Positions 13,201 to 25,602 are shown, counted from the stretch's first letter. The stretch is DNA of 64,000 bases from Himantopus leucocephalus (GCA_003993805.1 RSEF01000001.1:213412894-213476893); one strand, 5' to 3'. Notes: generated by a model from the sequence alone, not told the origin. Made by a program: numbers and translations.

Positions 13201-16040
13201 AACATGGCAAAAATAAATGTGGTAACAATAAATTGATTTTTGTTGTAGCTTGTGCAAAGGGTAAGTACTCAGTTGATCTCAACACTACTGCTGTGACATA
13301 GGCAAATATTTATAGCCTCCGTTATAATGTGCAATATGTAGTGCAGAGATGATGTGTTCTTTACCAAGGTCAAGGAATCAGCAGGGAAGGAGGAAGTTGC
13401 CTATAGGACCAGACATCCTGACACCCATATGTGAGCACCCGTATGTGAGCACTTGTGACTTCCCTATCATTTGGTCTGTGCCTCTGTTAAGTGATTTAAT
13501 AGTGAGATTTTCAAGTCTCTTTGAGGCATTTTTGTAATTAGAGCTGTGACTCCCAGTTCCTTTTGTCCACTTAGGAAACCTAAGGCATTTTATTTTTATT
13601 GGCATTGCAGCATCTTCAGTTATAGACTGGGGGAAAATATGTCAAAATATGCCAAAAAACCCCTCACCACAACAAACCCAAACACACAAATAAGACAATT
13701 TCTGCTTCCAGCAGCAGCACAGAGCTAATCCCAGCAGTGTGCATTTGTCCTGCCTGGCTTTAAATAGCCAAAACAGTGAAGGCTTCCACATCTTTTAAAA
13801 CTATTTCACAACCTTTGCTCATTTCTGATGAGACTGAATTAGCACATTCTTTATTTTCTAGGAGATGTGTCTTAGCATCAGGGCTGCTGGAGAGTCGGTG
13901 CGGGTGAAATCACGTAGCTGTGCATAGAGAGAGGAGCAGCCGCTGGAGCTGCGCATGCCTGGCTGGAGTTCACAGAGCATAAGCCAATTTTTGCGCCCAC
14001 AGAGCAGTTCATTTCTTGGCAGCCGAATCAGAATAAAGCTCCAAGGCTACAGTGGCCCGCAGCCTGCTGTGACTCGGTGACCACAGAACCTAATTTGTGC
14101 TGGATAAAGCCCTAAAGAGATTAACTGACTCATAACATATGCTACTTTACCTTCTACAAATGAACCTCAGATACAGTGCCATGTTTCTGATCCCTTTCTA
14201 AATTTTGCAAATACTCCACCACTTAGTCACAGATATGGGGGAACCTGAAGAAGAAAAACCCCCCACCCCCTCTAGTTTATCATGCATATATTTTGCAAGC
14301 ACTTCAAAAGAATATATGCTTTTTCTGCCAGGAATGTGACATTTCACATTAAGGAATCTCTAAAAAATGCATGCATTCATTTTAGGAATCTCTGAGAAAC
14401 AACAGTGCAGGTGCGTTACCCACGGCAGAGCCACGCTGGAGAGGCAGGTACATCCAGTGTTGAGATTAACAAGAGATGGGCCATTTATAAGGCTATAAAA
14501 GTCACTGAATCTCTTCAGTCTCCCTTGGACCATAAAGAGCTCGCTGGACATGGTCAGCAGCTTAAAAGAGGGACCAGCAGGAGCAGCAGTGTCAGCCAAC
14601 AGGGTCGGGGTGTTTCTAAAACAGCCTGATGAGCATCTGAGCTGTGAAGCAGATACACTCCGTGGTTCAGTGGTTCCTGACTCCATACTGTGGTGCTGAC
14701 CAGGATGAGTTATTCTTCCCTGGTAGCCCACACGCATCAGTATTACACTGAGGAGGAGGTGCTGGTATTTACCCAGATCTCATTCCAACATGGAATTTGA
14801 ACCTGGGCCCAGGGAAATGCAGTATAGATAGCATACAAGAGTGAGGCTCAGTGGATTTCCATGTCGTGAAACCCGCCCTTTCCAAAGGACTCAGAGAAAG
14901 GCAGCCAGGATGGTCACAGCTACAGGTTATCTTCCACAAAAGCAATGACCTGACATCATTGGTCTTACGTTTCATAAATCCTTTTGAAAACCCAACACTG
15001 TTCTGAACTGTTGATATGAAAGGCATTTATTATCAGCGATTTCAAATACAGCTAACTTGATTAAATTCAAGGCATTACTTCCTATCAAAATTAAAACAAA
15101 TATCAGCACAAACAGCCATTATAAATGCGCTAATAAATACTGAATCAGATGAATGATATTGCTGATTAACAGCTTTACATTTTTAGCCTACTTTGCTGTC
15201 ATAACTTAAAGCCAAATATATCTACAGACTTCAGGAGGAGCATCCAGATGAGGCTTAAACAGGAATGATTCTGTATTAAATGACATATTAGAAAGGAATT
15301 TGGCTCTTCTAAAATAATACAGACCTCATACACTAAAACCTTTATGTGTCTACTCAGAATTGGAAACTTCATGGATTTAAAGTTACCAGTTAGGATCCTT
15401 TCTGGTGTCCTTTTTTCCTCAGAGTTTTCCAAAGGCCCTTAAAAATCAGGGCATCCAAATCCTAGTGAGAACTGCAAACCTAAGTCCTCCAGCGTCTTTT
15501 GAAAAGTGTAGTCTTATGCTGCTGTTCTCAGCAGATGTATGTCAAGAAATTGAATGATATGCCTTCTGGGCATTCGCTCCAAAGACAGAGCAAAGTGTGT
15601 CAGCTGCCGCGATGCAATTGCACTCGTTTTGCTGTGTTGATCATGGTCAGTGGCTGTGGGTGAGCTGATGAGCAGGAACTCGTGCTGCAGTCGATCGATT
15701 GCCAGCCATTGTGTGAAAGCAGTCTGAAGTCCATCTTTGTGAAGTTCCCAGTATTGATGGATTCAAGGGGGCAAATTCAACACCATACCCTACCAGTGTG
15801 CCTTCAGGCTGATCCAAACCCACAACTAATGTTCTTTCGTAGATCAAACTTGTTTTTCAGCTCAAAGAGACAGCCAGCCTGCACAGGCTGCACATTTTTA
15901 TGCTTACAAAACTGTATGATTTTTCTGTCCGGGATCTTCTATATTCATTGGTCTCCTACAATACATAGTGGTCTGGGCAGATCAAGTCCTTACTGTAGCT
16001 GATTAACTGGGGATCTTCTTCCTCTCCCTTTTCTTTCCAG

Positions 16041-16105
16041 ACTTCTAACAGTGAAGCTAGGTCTTCGAGCCACCAGAAAAACAAAGCTCAGAAGGTGTCA
16101 AGCTG
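16041..16105 (+). other. Candidate internal exon (65 bp), gene unidentified
   Basis: A strong acceptor precedes it: an almost pure pyrimidine run (TTCCTCTCCCTTTTCTTTCCAG). The donor G|GTAAGA follows. Two frames are open. One encodes a serine/lysine-rich peptide starting TSNSEARSSSHQKNKAQ. The other, continuous with the frame of 3745-3830, starts LLTVKLGLRATRK. The splice signals are among the best in the window. Neither peptide matches a protein I recognise, so whether it is coding is undecided; a lncRNA exon is equally possible. Confidence 0.35.
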
Positions 16106-16394
16106 GTAAGATGTGAAAAACTGAGTTATTTCTGCAAGTGAAACAATCTCAGAGGTGAGACAAGCTCAGAATTTTTGCCAGCTGAGCATAGACGCTGTGC
16201 TCCCCAGCCTGTTAAATGCATGTATTGAGTCCAGGTCCAGGTGAACAAGTCAATTCCTTCAAGACCATAAAATTGGCGCAAGCCCATTGGACTCAGTGGA
16301 ACTATGCAGCCAAGGATGATTATTTAGCTCAAGGGGACTGGTATGATTTTAATCTAGGAGGATTTGAGTGTTATAACCTCTCAGGTAAAAAACT

Positions 16395-16449
16395 GGGGGA
16401 AAGAAAAAAGGGGGGGAAAAAAAAAAAGAAAAGAAAGAAAGGAAAAAAA
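16395..16449 (+). repeat. Polypurine tract (55 nt)
   Basis: An uninterrupted run of G and A made of a G5 block, an A-rich block, a G7 block, a long A run and GAAA-type repeats. Such tracts can adopt triplex structures and are prone to length change. Here it is simplest to call it low-complexity DNA. Confidence 0.85.
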
Positions 16450-17179
16450 TGAGCCAAACACAGAAAGGGAGAGAGACTGTAAATATCATTGGCAGCAAGC
16501 AGACTAGAAGCAGCTGTCTCTGGCAGACGTGTTTCATTCAGATCAAACAGAGAGCTGTGGATGTTTGGAAATAGCCCACATTTACTATATATTTAACTAC
16601 AAGCTTTCCGTTTGTTTGGAGGCAATCAGGGATTTATGCTCAAACAAGAACTTTTCTCACCCAGGTTTTGTTCAGAAAGCACTGTTTTCCTGTGGCACCG
16701 GCGCGTGAGTGCCAGGATGCCACATGGAGCACAGGCAATCCATGGCGGGAGGAGGGCTCCTGGTTTCACAGCTTTTGGTCACACACTCCTGGAGGTAAAT
16801 GGAGCTGTTTTCAGAACATGGCTTCCTCCAGGAACTTAAATGCTTTCATTAGCAGGGGGAAAAGGTGAAGGTGACCTTGTGCTTTGGATATGATAGTTGT
16901 TAAACCACGGCACCTGACAGCCATGACCACTGCTAACTCCTCAGGGCTCCTGTGAGCAGCGTTTCCACGAGGGACTCCACCACATGCCATATACTCACAG
17001 GGATGGCAATCAGTCTGGCGACTCCGAGCCCATCCTATGTCATCTGCAGAGATCCTCTGTCCTCCTTAATAAGAACACTGAAAGGCTGTAATTTTTGCCT
17101 TATCAGCTCTGTTGCATTTCCTCCCTATTCAATTTCTTTTCTTTGCAGTTCTTCCTCGCCTAAATGCTTTTTTTTTTTT

Positions 17180-17180
17180 N
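17180..17180. other. Single-N join in a poly-T run
   Basis: The N sits within a T homopolymer spanning about 17168-17195. It most likely marks an unresolved homopolymer length at a contig join. Confidence 0.75.
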
Positions 17181-17403
17181 TTTTTTTTTTTTTTTCTGTG
17201 TGTGTGCACTGCACTCCAGCATTTCAATTCTAGTGTTTAAAGCCTTAAATAATATAGTAGTGCTGCTGTCTACTTGCAGAACTGTCTATGGACTCTTGTT
17301 GCATCACGGCTATTAAGATTAATTGCAAGGAGAATACAAGATGATAGAATGTAATTACCTGTGTTGGAGGCTTGCCCAGAGTGCCAGCACCTGCATTCCC
17401 CTA

Positions 17404-17442
17404 CAAAAAAAAAAAAAAAAAAAGACGAAAAAAAAAAAGAGA
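17404..17442 (+). repeat. A-rich low-complexity tract
   Basis: A run of about 19 A, then GACG, then about 12 A and GAGA. It is not preceded by recognisable SINE or processed-transcript sequence, so it is not called a retrocopy tail. Confidence 0.8.
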
Positions 17443-17772
17443 ATGTCTTTGGAAAGTCTAAGTGGCAAGCTACCTTGGTGTGGACAGAGCTCTTTGCTTA
17501 TGCTCTAGAGGCAGGTCTTGAACCTGCCTTAGAACTTCACCTTGCAAGCCATGAGGCTGCTTCCCAGATGCGCCTGCCAGTCCCAAGTCTGGCTGGAAGG
17601 AGGTTGTGTGCACCTTGCAGAACTGCTCTGCACCACGGATACAGTTGTCTGTGGGATCTCACAGTGAGACTAGGAGAAAATTGCGAATCCCTGTGATGGT
17701 AAGAGGGGAAAAAGGGGCTGCTGATTCGGAAAAACAGAGTGCTGCTACAGATTGTTTGTACAAATCTGTTTT

Positions 17773-18092
17773 GGGGACAGTTTTTAGCAGGGCTGTTGCA
17801 ATAGGACAAGAGGTAATGGTTTTAAAGTAAAATAGGGTAGATTTGGATTATATAATATATAATTTCTTCATATAAGGAAGAAATTTGTTATGATGAGGGT
17901 GGTGAAACACTGGCCCAGGTTGCCCAGAGAGGTAGTAGAAGCCCCACCCCTGTAAACATTCAAGGTGAGGTTGGGCAAAGCTCTGAGCAACCTGATCTAG
18001 TTGAAGAAGTCCCTGCTCACTGCAGGGTACTTGGACTAGATGACCTTTAAACAGCCCTTCCAACCCAAACTATTTAATGATTCTGTGATTCT
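17773..18092 (+). mobile_element. CR1 LINE 3' fragment, 5'-truncated
   Basis: The sequence follows the end of CR1 ORF2 and the short 3' UTR. It carries the ATAGGACAAG motif, the GAGGGTGGTGAAACACTGG and CAGGTTGCCCAGAGAGG blocks, TGAGCAACCTGATCTAG, and the terminal CCTTCCAACCCAAACTATT with an ATTCTGTG-type octamer tail. 5' truncation is normal for CR1. About 20 extra bases near 17851-17870 interrupt the conserved GATTAGATATAAGGAAG region and form a hairpin with the adjacent sequence. Stops and indels make it non-functional. It matches bird CR1 families by memory; the subfamily was not determined. Confidence 0.88.
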
Positions 18093-19678
18093 AAAAGTAG
18101 TGGAAGGTGTTTCCTTTCCAAAACTTATCACTTTACTGATCTGTGTTAGGGTATAGCTCCACCAAAGTGCACAGGGAAAGGCAAACATATTTTATGCTGA
18201 TTTTGCCTTATGATCAAAACTCAGCATGAAATTATGCCCTGAGATACCATAATGTGGAACTGCACTGTCAGTCTCCTGAAGATCACCTCAAGATAATTTG
18301 AGACAGATTTTCAGAAAGGGCTGAAAACATTCCCTCAGCAAAAATCACTCATGTTTTTAAATTTCACAACAGAAAGACTGCTTCCCCAAATGATTACACA
18401 CACCAGAAAACTGTGTTCCTATTAAAAAAGATCACAACTTCGTGTTCTTAGTCAAAGAAATACACGCATATGGGCCTGCTGTTTATGTGTGTAGGCACCA
18501 TGATAAATCCCCATGATAAATCCCCAGATGAAAGTAACAGGTCAGAATTTGCTAAAACACTGTGGTATTATGGAACACTTTCAAAAGTGTGGATTTGTTT
18601 TCCACCTTTTTCTCCAATAATAAATATTGGACTCAGCAGTAAGGGATTATAACGGAGCCGCAGTAGTACTGTAAAGTGTGGGATTTACGAGCCAGATCTG
18701 TAGAACATAAATTTTCCAGCAAGGGCTATAATTATATAAAATGCTACATGAATCCAACAATGTGAAGAAATCTATTTTTAGGGCACGAGCTTTCCAGCTC
18801 TCAGGGTTTCAGTGTTTGGCTGGGAATTCAAAACCTTGCAGGACTGAGGAGCTCTACAGCCTGTTGGAACCGGCACGTGTCTCTCTTTTGCTAACTAGAC
18901 ACAAATCCCTATCAAACCCTGGGAAAGGCCCCCATTACCTGAACTGGTCAGTTCTTGGATGTGTCTGGTATCAGCTCTGGTGTTAGCACCAAAGATGGTC
19001 CGGGTCAGGGTGAGTAAAAAAATAAGAGTTAATGGAGGGAAATAGAGGTTCATAGGAAGAAGGGACTTGACTGAAGTATTTTCATATCCTAACAGTTCTG
19101 AAGTGTTATCAAGTCTACCACAAGTCTACCACAACACCTGAATCGCTGCATGTTGTGTCCCTTGAGCAGATAGCTATTTAGCCTAAAACCAGGTCATAAT
19201 TTTAGGTCAGCTCCAAGGAACTGCCAGGTCTCAATTCCTATTCAGTTCTTCTCAGTGGATGAAGCTCTTCATGAAGTATTGTTTTTCCCTTTCCATGCAC
19301 TGGCTCTGTGCTCACTTCGCAGGGAAAAAACAGATTTAACTGTTTATCTCTCAGCCCCAGATCACTAGTGCCAGTTGTTGTGAATATGAACATTGTGCTA
19401 GTAAAATCAACTGGAAATAACATCAGAACTGTATTTTATATATTTTCATTTAGGCTATGCTCTCTATAAAAGCGACAGTCTACTTTTTCAGACTGTCCTG
19501 TTCCTATGTCCATCTGTAAGCCAATTAACTCCTGCAATGAATTGCTCTCAATGCTGTTCCTTTCTCCCTTTGCTGCCTTTTGTTTTCGCTACATCTCGTC
19601 ACATAACTTTTGAAATTAGACCCACATTCTGCAGACAGGTCCATGGGAGTGGAGCACTAGGCTAGTCAGCTTCTTTAA
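18093..19678. other. Non-coding stretch, one weak exon candidate
   Basis: No recognised transposon. A 13-bp tandem duplication (CCATGATAAATCC) lies near 18500-18526, and another (AAGTCTACCAC) near 19120-19141. The only exon-like segment is 18899-19009, listed separately. Confidence 0.55.
18899..19009 (+). other. Weak candidate exon (111 bp)
   Basis: A pyrimidine-rich acceptor (GTGTCTCTCTTTTGCTAACTAG) precedes it and a donor GG|GTGAGT follows. The length is a multiple of three. One frame of 37 codons is open, encoding a peptide starting TQIPIKPWERPPLPEL that I do not recognise. The frame inherited from the two upstream candidates stops here, so these segments cannot all be coding exons of one simple transcript. 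A chance arrangement or lncRNA exon is plausible. Confidence 0.2.
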
Positions 19679-20541
19679 TCATAGAAATCATAGAAATCAT
19701 AGAATTATTTAGGTTGGAAAAGACCTTTAAGATCATCNNNNNNNNNNNNNNNNNNNNNNNNNNNNNNNNNNNNNNNNNNNNNNNNNNNNNNNNNNNNNNN
19801 NNNNNNNNNNNNNNNNNNNNNNNNNNNNNNNNNNNNNTTGAGTTTGCCTAAATGATCTCTAACCTGATCCTCCTCAACCACAGGAAAGTCTTCCTTTCTC
19901 CAGACTTTTCCTCTTACCTCCAGTGTCTCAGTGTCTGGATTCCTGAAGGCCGGCCTTAGCAGTAAAGACTGAAGCAATGAAGGCATTCAGTAACTCCGCC
20001 TTCTCTGTATCCTCCATTACCAGGGCACCTGTCTCATTCAGCAGTGGGCCCACATTTTCCCTAGTCTTCCTTTTGCTACTGATGTACTTGAAGAAGCTCT
20101 TCTTGTTGTCCTTGACATGCCTTGCCAGATTTAATTGCAAGTGGGCCTTAGCCTTCCTCATTGCACCTCTGCATACTCTGGCAGTGTTCCTGTACTCCTC
20201 CCAAGTGGCCAGTCCCTTTTTCCACATTCCATAAACTTCCTTCTTCCATTTGAGTTTTTCCAGAAGCTACTTATTGATCCATGCATGTCTCCTGCCTCCT
20301 TGGCTTGATTTATTACTCGTAGGGATTCACTGATCTTGAGCTTGGAGGAAGTGGTGCTTGAATATTAACCAGCTTTTTTTGACCCACCTAACTTCTAGAG
20401 CCTGAACCCATGGGATTCCTCCAAGTAGGTCTTTGAAGAGGCCAAAGTTAGCTCTCCTGATGTCCAGGGTTGTAGTCCTACTTATTGCCCTACTTCTTCC
20501 ATGCAGGATCCTGAACTCCACCATCTCATGGTTGCTTTTTC
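19679..20541 (-). mobile_element. CR1 LINE copy with ORF2 remnants, interrupted by a gap
   Basis: Read on the minus strand, the element enters within ORF2. A segment starting EFRILHGRSRAISRTTTLD (about 20520-20327) is followed by the linker containing [16 protein letters not shown] and the [15 protein letters not shown] block (20227-19928). Next comes the start of the reverse-transcriptase region, WRKEDFPVVEEDQVRDHLGKL (up to about 19838). After the 100-N gap only the extreme 3' tail remains: DDLKGLFQPK, then TTCCAACC and three degenerate tail repeats. Most of the reverse transcriptase is thus missing, either deleted or hidden in the gap. Stops and frame changes break the frame between the blocks, so it is a dead copy. 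Confidence 0.9.
19738..19837. other. Assembly gap, 100 N, inside CR1
   Basis: Exactly 100 N separate the beginning of the CR1 reverse-transcriptase region from the CR1 3' tail. Repeat content probably broke the assembly. The true missing length could be anything up to roughly the remainder of the reverse-transcriptase coding region. Confidence 0.97.
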
Positions 20542-23500
20542 TTACCCGGCCATGCCAGTGTTCTGATAAATGAGATTAAAAACTAGCAACTATTTTTAAA
20601 AGATGTACTGCTGTTGCTTTTTTGGTTGCCTTTATACATGTACCAGTCTTAATATCCCCTAGTCCTTGTGTTCTCAGTGTTTTCTCTAGGTGAAGATTCT
20701 TCCCTCATGGTTGTTGCAGACTTCTAGTAGTTCAAAGTTTTGAACTACACTAGGCTAGTGTAATTCACAACCTTCCCAGGTGTCTTCTAGCAATGGGTGT
20801 TTATATTTAAACAATAAAAGCGCCCCCACAAAAATCTCCAAGGTTCAATCCAATTTACAATAAGATGCTGATAACAATCCCATAACAATAAATATTCATT
20901 TGCAGGTAACCAGCAATGTGTAGTGATCACATAAAGGGAACACATTAACCAGTCATTAATTTCAACCTTTTTTCAATTCATAGTCTCCCTTCAGACCAGG
21001 TCATATGAGTGGTTCCAGCAACCCAGCAGGGTGGTCATGAAATGCTATTTTATCCCAAAGAGAATAATGAGTTTGAATAACTAGGAATACTCTATCTTCA
21101 TTCCCTTTTTTTTCTAATAAGTTTCAACTTAAGCACCTCCTAGAAAATCTAGTTGGCCTGAAATTACATGAACGTGAAGGGTATTGAAAGACATACTCTT
21201 ACAGTAACTGATCCAAATCACTGGGAATTTCCAAGGGATAAAAAAAGCAAACATGATAAAGGAAAAAGGCATTCATATGCTGGAGGTGAATTCTTCTATG
21301 AGTCATTCCTCCAGCATGATCCAGGTGTTACCTAAGGTTATAATTTTTCTGATATTTTCATGTTAGTTCATCTGCCCAGCCCTAAAACAGGAATGACCCA
21401 GCAGGATCACAAAGGACTGTCCAAGATTTCCTAGGGAAAAAATCTTAGATAAAATTTGATCAGAATCTAAAGACTCATTCTTGGTGAGCATGTTTTTTCC
21501 AAGCAGCAGTAAATGCAAAATCTGTGTGGTTCCACATCATCTTCCTAGCAGCACACCCCTGGCGCAAAAAGGGAAAAGTCCCTTCACCTGCTCTGGCATC
21601 ATGAAAAGAACAAACATCCAGCCAATTTTCTCCTTTCAAAGGATGTTGTGTGGGTTGAGGGAGGTGTCATTGCTGAAAATCACTGCAAAGTCAGGTGTGG
21701 AAGCTGGTCCAATCTCTATTATGAGTAAATTTGCCTTTTTCTGTTTCCTAGCCATTTAGCCTACGTTATCTTACACAAGCTTGCTTGAGAAACATTCAGT
21801 TTGGAGCTAAGCCTCTGAAGCAGGTGGATTCCTGCTTTTTGTGATGGCGAACCAGCTGTATTCTCCTAGTGGCTTCAAGTACTATATAAGGAAAAGTGGG
21901 GAATGTTTTTGATACCCCAGAAAACCTCTTCAGGCAGAAATCATCTTCCATCTTGACTTGCCTCTTCCCTTAAATGATTCTACACCTACACCTGCTACTA
22001 GCAAGAAACACTTGTCTTTCAGAAACAATCCTCTGCTTCTGCCTGTCTGGTATCCAAAGGTACATTTGTATATCTTTTATAGGCTCTTCTCTCTTATGTA
22101 TGTGGAGATCGCCTCATAGTAGCAAAGCGTGCAGCTGTCATAGCAGTCATAAACTTGGCTTACTTGAGGAACTCCCCACAACAGTACTTGATAATCATTG
22201 ATTGATATGAGAATTTAAATAAAGGTAGCCCCTACTGGCATTGCCTTGTGTCGTGCAAATATCTATGGAGCAGCCGGATCTAGCCTCTGGATAAAATTAT
22301 ACATAGGAAAATAATGCCTCATTATTCTTTTCCAGTAATAAAAATAGGAATGATTAGAATCAAAAAGGACCTCTAATGGTGTGTTTCTAGAAGGTGGTGA
22401 TGCAGAGCCATAACTCATGTGTCCTTGTGACAAGGATGCCCTTAAGGTGTACACTGAGTATTTCAAAGAGGAAGCAGTTTACACCGTGATTAAAATAGTC
22501 TGTTTGCCTGGAACATCCATTTAAGCAGTGCAATATCCATTTCTGTCCCCGAAAGTGATTTCTAGCATAAGTCTTTTGTAATTTCTATTAATATTGCAGA
22601 ATGGAGAAGATTGATACTGATTCACTCACCAGCTCAGTTAATTTTTCTTCAAGTATGGATTCCTATTAGGAATGTGCCCATGTAATGTAATAAAACTTGC
22701 TCATACCATTTGCAATCAGGTCTCAGTGCATATATTTTCCCCAGCGTCTCCCCCTTAATAACAATTGTCAGAAGAAGTGGAGGACATAAATGAATACTGG
22801 ATGATTCACTGGCCTCCTGATAATTCTGTCCATTGTGATACAGCCTGAAAGCTCAAGAAGAGCAATAGTTACTGATAAGAGAGGAGTGAACTCATTGATA
22901 TTGTAGGATCAGTTTTGCTTTCTAATGTGTAGAAAAGGAGAAGAAAGAAGCTAAAGTCTCTTTTACTGCCTTGTAGATTTGCTCCTGTCAGCCCTTGCCA
23001 CATCTCTTGCATGATACACTGAGTTCCATCTGTGTCCTCCAGTTGTTTAGGTACTTTAATTTGACTTTTTTCTATGATAAATAATACATATAAGAATTCA
23101 ACATAACCCCTCCAAAGTGTGATGCTTTTCTATTATCATGTTCCCACTCTTGCAAAAATCATTTTTCCTGTGCTTTTCTCTGGTATTTATGACAAAGATC
23201 ACTATAAAGTCAGTGTCTACTGGTCAGCTCCATGGAGGAAAAAAGAAAACAGAGGGTCATAGCTGCTCCTGTGTGATTGGCATTGGCAAACATTAAGCTT
23301 TTGACACTGTGTCATTTTGCCCCTTTGGATTTATTTCAGTAACCACCTTATCTCTACTGAAAGATTCATTCCAACATGTTTACGGCTACAGAAACCAAAT
23401 TTTCTGGTCTATTACTCTCATCTCGTCATTCTTTAACGTTGGCACCACACTTAGATTTCCTCTGGTCTTCCGGTGACATCTCTGATTTTAATGAGTTTTT

Positions 23501-25241
23501 GATCTATGCCAGAGAATATGCTGACTCCCAGTTTTGCATCCCATAGTGAATCCCATCAGGTCCTGCAGATGCTGATTTGATGTTTGCTTGTTCCACTAAT
23601 AAGCCTTGTAGTTTGGATGTGATCCTGGCCTTCTATTCCCAGAGCAGTAGTTGCCTTCTGCTCTGTCTGATCTGTTATGCTAATGTAGCCTGTGACTAGC
23701 ACAAACCAAGAGAGTGGTGATTTCCCCTTCAGGGGACATAATAGATTCATCAAGCCACTGTTCTCTCACTGTAGTGTCTGATACAGATACATCTGTTCAA
23801 TAAATCATATATCCAGAACTATCAGTAGGACAGAGGCATTTTTCCTGGAAGCATGAGATTTAATTACCTTAGCATATGTAATTCCAGCTTTTATTACCAG
23901 CAATAAAAAATGTATCACCTTAAAAAAACCTGAACCTCAGCGCTTGACTCTGTGACTACCGATAGAGCAGACTCTTGCCTTGCGTGTGTTTTATTGTGAT
24001 TTTTTTGAATACAGGAAAAGTGCAAGAACATCATGAGATTAACAAAAGAAATAGGTTGAAAAGACGCCCCTCCTAAGCTGAGATGTGATAATAGGTCACG
24101 AGTGTGCAGCTGAGGCACCGCAATACGCAGCAGAGAGCGATTAACTTAAACCAGTGAATGTGGAAAGGCTGATGTGCTGCTGTTATAGGAATGTGTGAGA
24201 GCTCCAGGAGGTTATTTTTTTAGTGCTCTGCATCCCATGGCCTTTCCAGGTCAACAGAAAGCCCTGGTGGATATTCTGTCCATAAATGAACTAGCTCATA
24301 ATGATATCTGCAGAGCCGTGATGGCATCCAGAAACCTTCATATCCTTGTCTAATAGATTAAACAAGTTTTATTTTCCTGCTGGGAAGAGCAGAGATTCTC
24401 TTCCTGTGTCCTTGCATGTAACACTGTTGTCTCCATTGTAATCTTTGGCTACCACTGCCCTCAAGACAAGGATGAAACAACTGATGGGAAAAGCACCTCA
24501 CTTAGGAAAACTTTCCAGTCATAGGAAATTCATGGTGGATGGTACCCACTGGGAATTAGCTGTTCCCCTGGGTGGTTTAAATGCAGTCCATGAAGTGTGG
24601 GTAGTGAGACCTGGGAGCAGCTGCTCTTGTGCAAGACAGCAGTTCCTCTCCCTCAGAAACCTGCTAGGAATGAAAAGCCGTGAGACCATGGCCCATGGAA
24701 GCAATTGGTTAAAGAGCCTACTGGTGTGTTACTTCTGTGGGAGGCAGTGGTGTTCCTGAGTTCCTGCAGATACTCCAAATTCAAACTCTCCTGTTTCATG
24801 GTATTTCACTGTTCAAAGTAAAAGTGGTGGTTTGGCACCCTTTTGTGCTTACACCTCCTTGGGTTTCACATGTTTGTGCCATGCTCACCAACATAGCTTT
24901 TATTGTTGACTTCTCTCTAGCTCTTCTCTGGGCTAAATCATTCAATTGGTTTAATCTTTCGGTTAATGGCCTTCCAGAAGGCAGAAAATTCTTGTCTCTC
25001 CTTGTGATGTATCAGTCTCAAATAAAAAAAGAATAGTAAGATAAGATGATAGACATCTATTCTTCCCAGATCATTCCTTATTGTAGGCTTGATTGTAAAC
25101 AAAATTGCAGATCCATGCAAGAAATCAGGAGTACTAATAATCTCCCTTCTGTTCCTGCATGATCTATCTAGTCTTCAGTCGAGTCAGATATAGACTACCC
25201 TGTTTACCCGATTTTTCAACCTCTAGCATACACAATGACCG

Positions 25242-25289
25242 TATGTCTCATTCTGCATTTTGTANATATGTCTCATTCTGCCTTTTGTA
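25242..25289 (+). repeat. Direct duplication across a single N (23 bp)
   Basis: The block starting TATGTCTCATTCTGC occurs at 25242-25264 and again at 25267-25289. The two copies have one substitution and are separated by the N at 25265 plus one base. This is best explained as an overlap between adjacent contigs that was not merged. Confidence 0.8.
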
Positions 25290-25602
25290 TTCGCTGGCCA
25301 GCATAGTTTAGCTTGTGGTTCAGTGCTTGTGGTGCAGCTATTCCTGCTCAAATGGGGCAAAAAAGCATAAATTGATTGTATTGGCCACAAGGATGTTCTC
25401 TAGTTTATCAATATCTGTGTCAGTTTGAAACTACCATGATAATATATAGGACTCCGTATAAGGTATCTGCTTCTATAGTTTTTCACATTTAATGATACCT
25501 TTTTTCTCCTCTTAAAAGCTTTTAAGCATATTTCTAAGAAAAGATCTCGTTGAGAACCCAGTTTGTACAGATTTTCTGCAAAGAAGTGACCTGCTTTCAG
25601 AA

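Larger units (their letters stand above)
3831..16040. other. Intron-like or intergenic stretch, no gene seen
   Basis: About 12 kb with no recognised exon or clear transposon. It contains a poly-T/poly-A run at about 5888-5911, a single N beside a T-run at 7256, a 10-bp-arm hairpin at 6487-6521 and a 15-bp tandem duplication near 13426-13455. The 13860-14090 part is less AT-rich and 15020-15190 has an AT-rich homeobox-site-like texture. Either could be a conserved non-coding element, but this cannot be shown without alignment. Confidence 0.55.
16106..17772. other. Non-coding stretch with low-complexity tracts
   Basis: No gene recognised. It holds an uninterrupted polypurine tract at 16395-16449, a T-run broken by a single N at 17180, and an A-rich tract at 17404-17442. 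The lysine-rich open frames here are products of the A-runs. Confidence 0.6.

Noticed and set aside
17323..17508. Lysine-rich open frames
   Set aside because: Translated from the A-rich tract at 17404-17442.
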